This document shows positions 1 to 5,477 of a stretch of 5,524 bases of DNA, in pieces; the stretch's first letter is position 1; the number at the start of each line of letters is the position of its first letter. The stretch covers positions 3,315 to 8,838 of the forward strand of contig NZNP01000020.1 of NCBI GenBank assembly GCA_002694945.1. Direction: 5' to 3'. A model generated the notes under the pieces. The model was not told the origin of the DNA and made no database searches. It saw only the letters and a list, made by a program, of their open reading frames with translations. Made by a program: the position numbers and the translations under genes. This stretch comes from Gammaproteobacteria bacterium. GTDB lineage: Bacteria; Pseudomonadota; Gammaproteobacteria; Pseudomonadales; Azotimanducaceae.

Positions 1-1401
1 CTATTTTCTTTATTAATATCGGCGAGCGAACGCATTGCCGCCGAAGAGGACTCTCTTCTATATATCTACGAACCTGAGCTTCGATCTCCCTTTGCGGACA
101 CCTACAGACAGATGCTTTCCCACGCCAACAACAATGAATTTGACCTGGCTACCAATCTGTCAGATGTCCTTCTGGAAGCCCACTTAGACTTCGCTGATAG
201 CAATCCAGTGCTCTACGGACAATTAATGGTTAATCACGGCATTGTCAGGACAGCTGCAACAGACTACGAGGTAGCACTGCCTAGTATAAATGATGGATTG
301 AAGCATCTTGAATCAAGAACGAAGCCTTTCAGTGTTGATCTGATCAGGGGTCTGATGGCCAAAGCAATCGCAGAGTTTTCTCTTGATCAAAATACGGAAG
401 CCGAGGACACCTTTCGACGAGTTCAGCACATCGTCCATAGAAACCAGGGAGTCTATGCGTCATCTCAACTTTCAGCACTATCCTGGATAACTAAGACAAA
501 TTTAAAACGCGGTGAGGTATTGGCGGCAGATCGAGAGCAGCGCTTTACTCTTCGAGTAGCTGAACAATCCTTCGGTTCCCAATCCGTGGAAATCGTTCCT
601 TTTCTCACCAGCATCGGAGCATACTTTGCTTCACGCGGCAGCACCATACCTACGTTGATGCAGTCAGATGCGAGGCTCCAAAGGGATCTACTCTTTCGCA
701 GATCCGTTGATCTTTATCAGCGTGCAGTAAGAATTTTAGAAGCAACTTATGGAGAAGATGATATACGACTGGTAAAACCTTTACGGGGTCTTGCACATGC
801 GCGTCTACTTCAAGTCACCAACCGAAAACGCGCTGAAGCAGCGCTTACGAGATCATTGAAAATCGTAAACAACCACTCTGGTTCTGACCTTACTGACAGA
901 GCAATAGCGCTAGTCGATCTTGGCGACTTTTACACCATAATGAGAGATGAAAAAGCTTCGCCTCTATATCTGGAAGCGTGGAACAAGTTGCAAGAAGACG
1001 AACAGACCAGAGCGTTTGCTGCTCAATTGTTCGCTTTGCCTGAGAGACTTTTCCCAAGCGAAAGCGACACTCTTTTCCTCGATAGAAGACCAGACGCGGC
1101 AGACGAGGATGAGGAACTTTTTGTTAATCTAGAATATTCGGTCACTGCTGCAGGCACTGTAAAAAGCGTTCGGGTGATAGACAAGAATGTGCCAAACGAG
1201 CAGGTCCGTATCCTCCGGTATCAAGTTCGCAATGCCTTGTATCGACCCCGTATCGAGGATGGCGAGCTTGTAGCTACTGAAGGGCTTACTTTTTATCAGC
1301 CCTTTTCTGTTTCTTCCGCCAATATTGCTAATGCCCCGTCCACGAGCAATGACATCCTTACCGCTCCAGAATCGGCGCCACATAAACAGATGGCGCGCTA
1401 A
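1..1401 (+). CDS. Periplasmic TPR-like protein with TonB-like C-terminal domain (5' end outside window)
   Basis: The frame is open from base 1, and its first 16 codons read LFSLLISASERIAAEE, the end of a Sec signal peptide with a plausible cleavage after IAA. The true start therefore lies a few codons to the left; the first internal ATG (112) would discard the export signal and is not the start. 466 codons are visible. Codons about 79-330 are almost all amphipathic helix with TPR-like spacing; the clearest is near codons 233-254 (SVDLYQRAVRILEATYGEDD). Codons about 373-437 resemble the TonB C-terminal fold: strand, G-T-V-K-S-V turn, helix with the ending ALYRPRI, then DGELV and a last strand. 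The classical TonB inner-membrane anchor and Pro-rich linker are absent, so this is not an ordinary TonB. A Ser/Ala-rich tail follows. The stop TAA overlaps the stop of the convergent lipoprotein gene. The role is unknown; a periplasmic scaffold or partner-binding protein is likely. Existence of the gene is near certain, the TonB-like call moderate. Confidence 0.85.
   Translation, partial: LFSLLISASERIAAEEDSLLYIYEPELRSPFADTYRQMLSHANNNEFDLATNLSDVLLEAHLDFADSNPVLYGQLMVNHGIVRTAATDYEVALPSINDGLKHLESRTKPFSVDLIRGLMAKAIAEFSLDQNTEAEDTFRRVQHIVHRNQGVYASSQLSALSWITKTNLKRGEVLAADREQRFTLRVAEQSFGSQSVEIVPFLTSIGAYFASRGSTIPTLMQSDARLQRDLLFRRSVDLYQRAVRILEATYGEDDIRLVKPLRGLAHARLLQVTNRKRAEAALTRSLKIVNNHSGSDLTDRAIALVDLGDFYTIMRDEKASPLYLEAWNKLQEDEQTRAFAAQLFALPERLFPSESDTLFLDRRPDAADEDEELFVNLEYSVTAAGTVKSVRVIDKNVPNEQVRILRYQVRNALYRPRIEDGELVATEGLTFYQPFSVSSANIANAPSTSNDILTAPESAPHKQMAR
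1375..1396. other. Small inverted repeat at the convergent gene ends
   Basis: GCGCCA (1375-1380) and TGGCGC (1391-1396) form a perfect 6-bp stem with a 10-base loop inside the last codons of the TPR gene and just past the stop of the leftward lipoprotein gene. No T-run follows on either strand, so it is not a standard intrinsic terminator. It is the only stem I see where both transcripts must end. It could be chance. Confidence 0.3.
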
Positions 1402-2048
1402 CTATCACCTTGTATAAACGACCGAAGTTGTTCCGCAAGACCTTCACATGCCGCGTTTCCCGGCCTCGCTAAAATAGGAATGGGCAGCACTACACCCGCG
1501 AGATAGGACGTTCCTGTTGCGTCTGCGCTAATCTGCCCTGTAGATGTCATCGCTTTTAAATCCCAGATCGATGCTTCATAAGATGCATCCTCTTCCCAGT
1601 AGCTCATTCCAAAGCAGCCACCTCCGAAACTGCTAATCGTACAGCTCATCGATCCACCGCTGTCAATTGTAACGGTATCACCATCGATCCACGCTAAATA
1701 CCTAACGTTGGCATCATCAATTCTTTCTTTTACGCCGGGTTGAGCAAAGAGCCTGCCTAATTCGTCAGCAGAGGTGGGTGCTGTCCGAGGTTCAAACCAA
1801 GGGTAAAGATCATCTTTGAACTGCTGTTGCGCTATCAATCGGATTGATTGGTCACCCTTATTGAGTACATCAGCAATGCAGTCCGTGAAGCTTTCCTCTG
1901 TCTGTTTTTCGTTGTAACTGGCGCGTCCTAACAACACCATAGCTTCATCAGAAGAGATCCCCGTCACAGCGTCACGAGACTGTTCTATACGGGATGTGAC
2001 ACATCCACTAAGCATATTGGCCACTATCAAGACAAGCAACAGGCGCAT
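1398..2048 (-). CDS. Outer-membrane-type lipoprotein of unknown function, second gene of leftward operon
   Basis: 216 residues from the ATG at 2048. The signal MRLLLVLIVANMLSGC has a textbook lipobox (LSGC, lipidated Cys16) with Val at +2, which predicts outer-membrane sorting. The mature part has an acidic/polar N-terminal helical half and a beta-rich second half. In that half are the strand VRYLAWIDGD, a Gly/Ser-rich loop SMSC...GGGCFG, the strand SYEASIWDLK, TGQISADATGTSY, a hydrophobic stretch VVLPIPILARPG, and a last helix ACEGLAEQLRSF. Four further cysteines (57, 136, 145, 201) could form two periplasmic disulphides. I believe this is a conserved proteobacterial lipoprotein family, but I know no assigned function. 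A GTG start six bases upstream (2054) would overlap the previous gene by 4 bp. I prefer the ATG because the AGAGGA site lies 9 nt before it but only 3 nt before the GTG. The close linkage argues for translational coupling with the upstream lipoprotein. Confidence 0.85.
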   Translation of the reverse strand: MRLLLVLIVANMLSGCVTSRIEQSRDAVTGISSDEAMVLLGRASYNEKQTEESFTDCIADVLNKGDQSIRLIAQQQFKDDLYPWFEPRTAPTSADELGRLFAQPGVKERIDDANVRYLAWIDGDTVTIDSGGSMSCTISSFGGGCFGMSYWEEDASYEASIWDLKAMTSTGQISADATGTSYLAGVVLPIPILARPGNAACEGLAEQLRSFIQGDS

Positions 2049-2050
2049 AA

Positions 2051-2701
2051 TCACACATCCTCTTCCGCAGTCGGTTCTATAACGCTGTTATCTAAATCGG
2101 TTTCGACAGTCTTGAACTTCTTTATCCACGCAACCACAGCAGCCTGATCTATCAGCTCTATCGCAATTCTCGCACCACCATCTCTGATCGCCAGCACCGT
2201 TGCTTCATTGATAGCTTCGTCCGAGGAGAAAATCCCCCCTTCGCTCTTTCCATAACCGATAATATTCCAATCACCAATTTTCTCACCGGTTTTATCATAC
2301 AAAGCAATCCCATATTCGATAGACGCCGAGTAAAATTTCAAACCGGAAATACTGGGCGTCAGAAAGCCATACTTTTTTATGCTGGGGATTAGAATCCCAT
2401 CTAATTCAGCCATTTCCGCCGGTGTGTGCGGCGGCGGCCCTACTTCGCTAACACTCAGAAAGAGAGAGTCGAGAAGGTTTGAAAAAAAAGTAAAATTTTG
2501 TGCACCAAGATCAATGTCCCAATTTCCGGCCTCTCTGATCTCTTCCTTGTGGCGAAACGCCCTAAACCCATCAGGGTAATGAACACCTATTCGAGCAGGA
2601 ATTTTATTGACTAACGGAGTCGGTACAGAGCCTTCGACCAAAACACTTGTCGTACAGCCTTGCGCAACAAACAGCACACATAGGGCTAAAATCCTAGCCA
2701 A
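2051..2701 (-). CDS. Outer-membrane-type lipoprotein with YajG/LptE-like alpha/beta pattern, first gene of leftward operon
   Basis: 216 residues from a TTG start. AGGAG lies 8 nt upstream of the TTG, and no ATG or GTG occurs in frame between it and the upstream region, so the TTG is well supported. The signal MARILALCVLFVAQGC ends in AQGC (lipidated Cys16); Ala at -3 is less usual than Leu but acceptable, and Thr at +2 predicts the outer membrane. Mature order: a strand near 36-43 (ARIGVHYP), a helix near 70-83 (FTFFSNLLDSLFLS), a strand near 101-109 (DGILIPSIK), a strand near 125-135 (SASIEYGIALYD) with a KTGEK turn, a strand near 143-152, and a long C-terminal helix from about 161 with the pattern EAINEATVLAIRDGGARIA. 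Short envelope lipoproteins of the YajG/LptE/GNA1162 kind have this layout, but the resemblance is of pattern only. An acidic tail (TAEEDV) ends the protein. It is the first gene after a candidate promoter and a GGA-rich leader. Function unknown. Confidence 0.87.
   Translation of the reverse strand: MARILALCVLFVAQGCTTSVLVEGSVPTPLVNKIPARIGVHYPDGFRAFRHKEEIREAGNWDIDLGAQNFTFFSNLLDSLFLSVSEVGPPPHTPAEMAELDGILIPSIKKYGFLTPSISGLKFYSASIEYGIALYDKTGEKIGDWNIIGYGKSEGGIFSSDEAINEATVLAIRDGGARIAIELIDQAAVVAWIKKFKTVETDLDNSVIEPTAEEDV
2058..2063 (-). promoter_or_regulatory. Shine-Dalgarno site that decides the start of the second leftward lipoprotein
   Basis: AGAGGA on the minus strand, inside the last codons of the upstream gene, 9 nt before the ATG at 2048 and 3 nt before the GTG at 2054. 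The spacing favours the ATG. Its place within the upstream coding region fits coupled translation. Confidence 0.55.
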
Positions 2702-2702
2702 A

Positions 2703-2746
2703 TCCGTTACTCCTAAAACGTGTCCTCTACATCCTACTCGTCCTCC
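2703..2746 (-). promoter_or_regulatory. GGA-rich leader of the leftward operon, including the Shine-Dalgarno site
   Basis: On the minus strand the 44 bases before the TTG start hold six GGA triplets: at 2746-2744, 2743-2741, 2734-2732, 2725-2723, 2713-2711 and 2705-2703. One is the AGGAG ribosome site (2714-2710) and one abuts the start codon as ACGGA. One reads AGGATGT, the core of the CsrA/RsmA consensus. The segment at 2752-2740 (GTCTTCGGAGGAC) can fold into a short stem with one wobble pair. Repeated GGA motifs that cover the ribosome site are the known layout of CsrA/RsmA-repressed leaders. Regulation by such a protein is an inference. Confidence 0.4.
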
Positions 2747-2778
2747 GAAGACTTGCCCAGCCCTAAGTAATCCTAAAA

Positions 2779-2807
2779 ATTAGCCAGCTTTTAGAAACAT
2801 CTGACAA
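2779..2807 (-). promoter_or_regulatory. Candidate sigma70 promoter of the leftward lipoprotein operon
   Basis: On the minus strand, TTGTCA (2807-2802, five of six matches to TTGACA) and GCTAAT (2784-2779, four of six matches to TATAAT) are separated by 17 bp. Transcription would begin near 2772 and give a leader of about 70 nt that contains the GGA-rich segment. Predicted from sequence only. Confidence 0.45.
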
Positions 2808-2929
2808 TCTGGAATTGAACGTTTTTAACGAAAAAGTGGTCAAATGAGAGGTAGATCACAAAAACACGAGGTTTAATACGTTAAACTTCTTCAAAAATAT
2901 CCATTACGACCGCGAAACAGATTATTGAT

Positions 2930-4279
2930 ATGAACAATTTCGATCGGATCCTTACAGTTATCTGCCTCACCTTGTTATTGCAAGCATGTGAGGCACCGCA
3001 ACGCAGCACTCCTCCACCTCCAATCCCCTCGCCACCATCTTCTTCGCCGCCCACGCCCCCAAGCCAAACCTCCTCCCCATCCAAGCCAAGCTCGCCCGAT
3101 GTTTCTGCGCCGTCGATGCCAAACCCTACAGCAGATCGAGCCGCAACAAACGCACCACCCCAGAAGTCGCAGAATAAAGAATCTTCCGATGCGAACTCAA
3201 ACGACCAAGACCAGAGAAAGGCTGCCGAACAACTCCAGAAGTCAGGGCAGGATGTAGCTGATGCCGGACAGGCTATGCCATCGCAGGGAACCCAATCGGG
3301 AGCAGAGGAAGAGTGGGACCCATTAATACCAGAAAGCGATAAGGTCAGTCAGTCAGAGTCTGACCTATTCAGTGAGGAAGTAGCCGAGACAACTGCAAAC
3401 ACTATCGATGAACCTGAATCGACAAAAAAAAATGAATCTAGCGAAGCAAGCATAACAGATAGCCAGGTCGCATCAGGAGAAGCCTCTGGACTCGAGGAAT
3501 CCCGGACCCGGGAGCTTGACGAGCAAATTGAGGCAGCTCAAGCTGCTATGGAAAGAGCAGGTATCAGCATGCAGCAAGCTGCTGAGCTTCTGGCGGATGC
3601 ACAGACCACAGAAGAGCTATCCGCCGCTGAAGCAGCCCTAGCGCGAGCACGCGTCGCCGTTATCGTCGCTGGTCAGGATCTGCTTGATCTTGAGACGGTG
3701 ATGCAGGGCAATAAAGACAATGATTTTATCCGAGAGTCGCAGGAAGCTCTCAGCGAGGCTAATGTCGCGATAGTCATCGCTACTGAATCAATTTTTTCCT
3801 CTCGGATTGAACTTCCTGAGTACGAACAACAACAAGCTCAAGGCACTATTGTTGGCAGACAGAGTCAGTTAGAAAAAGAACTACACGACTCAATCATAGT
3901 ATTTGAAAATGAGATCTTGGAAGCACGGGCCGACGTCATTGGCAGTGCACCTCCTCCAAAATCCAGCGATAACGTGCCCGGTATTGCCATACTCGGTGGC
4001 GGTGTTGAGCCGGACAAAGAGACCTTTGAAGAGAATGGCGAAAACCCCACAATGGTTGAAGTTCGAGAGTCCCCTACCCAACAGGGCAGAATGCCTGAGG
4101 GTGCCGAACTCGCGTCTGCTGACAATGGAGCTAGTCCGCTAATCCCAGATGACATACCCGATCCTCAGGGTGACGACATCGTTGCACAGCAACTCCGCGA
4201 AGCAGCAATCGCCGAATCTGACTCGGACCTCAGAGCGAAACTCTGGGAAGAGTATAAACGATATAAGGCAGGCCTATAA
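2930..4279 (+). CDS. Long Pro/Ser-rich, helical outer-membrane-type lipoprotein of unknown function
   Basis: 449 residues. The signal MNNFDRILTVICLTLLLQAC has a good lipobox (LQAC, lipidated Cys20); Glu at +2 fits outer-membrane sorting. Residues about 26-66 form a Pro/Ser linker with a PPPP run at 28-31. Residues about 67-190 are polar, acidic and probably disordered. Residues about 191-320 are Ala/Glu/Gln-rich helix, likely coiled coil, with three related segments beginning at A206, A236 and A273. After a further disordered part (VPGIAILGGG near 345-355) the protein ends in a well-formed acidic motif and helix, PLIPDDIPDPQGDD followed by LRAKLWEEYKRYKAGL. That end looks like a docking segment. 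There is no enzyme motif. The overall form, lipid anchor plus extended linker plus coiled coil, suggests a tether or scaffold in the periplasm. The ATG at 2930 is the only usable start before the signal, yet no Shine-Dalgarno site is visible before it. An A9 run lies at 3424-3432. It is the first gene of the rightward operon. Confidence 0.85.
   Translation: MNNFDRILTVICLTLLLQACEAPQRSTPPPPIPSPPSSSPPTPPSQTSSPSKPSSPDVSAPSMPNPTADRAATNAPPQKSQNKESSDANSNDQDQRKAAEQLQKSGQDVADAGQAMPSQGTQSGAEEEWDPLIPESDKVSQSESDLFSEEVAETTANTIDEPESTKKNESSEASITDSQVASGEASGLEESRTRELDEQIEAAQAAMERAGISMQQAAELLADAQTTEELSAAEAALARARVAVIVAGQDLLDLETVMQGNKDNDFIRESQEALSEANVAIVIATESIFSSRIELPEYEQQQAQGTIVGRQSQLEKELHDSIIVFENEILEARADVIGSAPPPKSSDNVPGIAILGGGVEPDKETFEENGENPTMVEVRESPTQQGRMPEGAELASADNGASPLIPDDIPDPQGDDIVAQQLREAAIAESDSDLRAKLWEEYKRYKAGL
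3545..3796 (+). repeat. Three diverged helical repeat segments within the long lipoprotein
   Basis: At protein level the segments starting at residues 206 (AMERAGISMQQAAELL), 236 (ALARARVAVIVAGQDLL) and 273 (ALSEANVAIVIATESIF) share the pattern A-[ML]-x2-A-x-[IV]-[SA]-x3-A-x3-[LI]. Their starts are 30 and 37 residues apart. The DNA of the copies is not obviously repeated, so the duplication is old or the similarity reflects coiled-coil constraint. Confidence 0.5.
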
Positions 4280-4280
4280 A

Positions 4281-4284
4281 AGGA
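4281..4284 (+). promoter_or_regulatory. Ribosome binding site of the glycine-zipper lipoprotein
   Basis: AGGA lies 11 nt before the ATG at 4296, just after the stop of the preceding gene. The spacing is long but usable. It supports 4296 rather than the earlier in-frame ATG at 4149, which lies inside the previous gene. Confidence 0.45.
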
Positions 4285-4295
4285 ACATAAAAGCA

Positions 4296-5477
4296 ATGTT
4301 GACCCATCACCCAATATCAATCTTACTGACTGCCCTTTTTATACTCTTCTCGTCAGTTGCCTGCACAACCACCCAGGTGGTGACATCTAATTCAAAGCCC
4401 GCTATCCAATCAAACGAACCCACAGCGGTTGACGAACTTTTAGATATTGGCATCAGGCCCTTTGATCCCGGAATACCGAAAGACCTTAAGGAAATTGAGG
4501 AGCAACTGATTATTCCAGATGTAAGGCGAGCCGAGGCAAGCTACCTAGCTTTCCAGTTAAAAGATACGCTCGAACTAACCGGAAATTGGGGCGCAGTGCG
4601 GGTAACACCAGAAACCAGCAATGCTGTTGACCTGCATGTAACCGGTCGCATTCTTGAATCAGATGGAGAGCTTGTCAGGGTTGAAATCAGAGTCAGCGAT
4701 GCAACTGGTGAAGAGTGGTATCGCCGAACCTATGAAGACGTCGCCAGCAAATTCTCTTATGAAAAACCTATTGAGGATCCATTCCAGGATCTTTACAACG
4801 ATATAGCCAACGGTCTTCTCGCTGAGCGCGCAAGACGAAGCCGTGATCAACTATTGAATATCAAAGCCGTAGCCAGCCTAAAATTTGCGGCAGACCTCGC
4901 TCCCATGGCTTTTGGCGACTACCTCGGAGCATCTTCTAACGGCGAGCTAACGATTAGTCAGCTACCCGCAAGCAATGACTCAATGATGACACGAGTGAAC
5001 CGAATCAAGGAGCAAGAGTATCTGTTCGTAGATACTTTAGATGACTACTATTCACGTTTTCATCGAGAAATGAGACCTTCATACGACGAATGGCGTCATG
5101 CCACTTACGATGAAGCCATCAGGTTAAGAGAAGTAGAACGCCAGGCTCGCAACCGACTGGTCGCAGGCGCCTTGCTCATTGCAGGTGGGATTGCTGCCGG
5201 TAGCGAAAGCGATACATGGGCTGGGGATGCTGCGGCTGCAGGCGCAGTAGTAGGAGGTATTGGAGCCATTAGGGAAGGTCTTTCAAGGCGGAAGGAGGCA
5301 GAGATTCATGCCGAGTCGCTCAGAGAATTGAGCCAGTCGCTGGGAACCGAGATTACTCCCTATGTTCTGGATATAGAAGGCCGAACTATTGAGCTAGTTG
5401 GTACCGCAGAGCAACAGTACACGCAGTGGCGAAAATTACTACATGACATCTATCTCGAAGAGACCCGCGTAGAATGA
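4296..5477 (+). CDS. Lipoprotein with alpha/beta domain and glycine-rich hydrophobic hairpin, unknown function
   Basis: 393 residues. The signal (start MLTHHPISILLTALFILF) ends SSVAC, with lipidated Cys23 followed by TTTQ; Ser at -3 is unusual, but the hydrophobic core and the ACTTT junction are typical. Residues about 70-150 look like a compact alpha/beta domain: helix RRAEASYLAFQLKDTL (77-92), GNWGAVRVTP, the strand DLHVTGRILESDGE (112-125), and the strand VRVEIRVSDATGEEWYRR (127-144). Residues about 155-285 are mostly charged helix (FQDLYNDIANGLLAERARRS and on). At 288-325 two hydrophobic Gly/Ala stretches (LVAGALLIAGGIAAG and AGDAAAAGAVVGGIGAI) resemble a glycine-zipper membrane hairpin. 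A C-terminal domain follows (SLGTEITPYVLDIEGRTIEL, then QYTQWRKLLHDIYLEE). The start at 4296 was chosen because it places the signal peptide at the N-terminus. The gene lies 16 bp after the Pro/Ser-rich lipoprotein gene and is probably co-transcribed with it. I recognise no named family; an outer-membrane assembly or anchoring role is inferred. Confidence 0.87.
   Translation: MLTHHPISILLTALFILFSSVACTTTQVVTSNSKPAIQSNEPTAVDELLDIGIRPFDPGIPKDLKEIEEQLIIPDVRRAEASYLAFQLKDTLELTGNWGAVRVTPETSNAVDLHVTGRILESDGELVRVEIRVSDATGEEWYRRTYEDVASKFSYEKPIEDPFQDLYNDIANGLLAERARRSRDQLLNIKAVASLKFAADLAPMAFGDYLGASSNGELTISQLPASNDSMMTRVNRIKEQEYLFVDTLDDYYSRFHREMRPSYDEWRHATYDEAIRLREVERQARNRLVAGALLIAGGIAAGSESDTWAGDAAAAGAVVGGIGAIREGLSRRKEAEIHAESLRELSQSLGTEITPYVLDIEGRTIELVGTAEQQYTQWRKLLHDIYLEETRVE

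Larger units (their letters stand above)
2702..2929. promoter_or_regulatory. Divergent intergenic region with inverted repeats
   Basis: This AT-rich spacer of 228 bp lies between the two divergent lipoprotein operons. Its left half serves the leftward operon. In the right half, TTTAACG (2824-2830) recurs inverted as CGTTAAA (2879-2885). The second copy is part of a local perfect palindrome, TTTAA-TACG-TTAAA (2872-2885), and the first of CGTT-TTT-AACG (2820-2830). The segment TTTAAT/TAATAC (2872-2879) is the only -10-like element before the rightward gene; I find no -35 at the right distance, so that promoter may need an activator. No small open frame or RNA gene is evident here. Confidence 0.45.

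Noticed and set aside
2049..2054. GTG at 2054 as start of the second leftward lipoprotein
   Set aside because: It gives a neat 4-bp overlap, but the AGAGGA site is only 3 nt away; the ATG at 2048 has better spacing. Not fully excluded.
2482..2489. A8 run in the first leftward lipoprotein gene
   Set aside because: It encodes Phe-Phe-Ser in a plausible helix; length is modest and no functional slippage consequence is apparent.
2988..3257. 89-codon open frame on the plus strand and a 67-codon one on the minus strand (2881-3084) over the Pro/Ser-rich region
   Set aside because: Both arise from the C-rich proline codons read in other frames; their products are low-complexity Arg/Pro or Gly/Glu strings with no ribosome site.
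3342..3366. GTCA tandem repeat (three copies) within a 7-bp stem AGGTCAG/CTGACCT
   Set aside because: It lies in an ordinary Ser/Glu-rich coding stretch; short and probably chance.
3865..4155. Open frames of 96 and 63 codons on the minus strand and 79 codons in another plus frame inside the long lipoprotein gene
   Set aside because: They lie wholly within a well-supported gene and show no signal, domain or start context.
4149..4295. Earlier in-frame ATG for the 393-residue lipoprotein
   Set aside because: It lies inside the preceding gene and would bury the signal peptide 49 residues deep; the ATG at 4296 has an AGGA site upstream.
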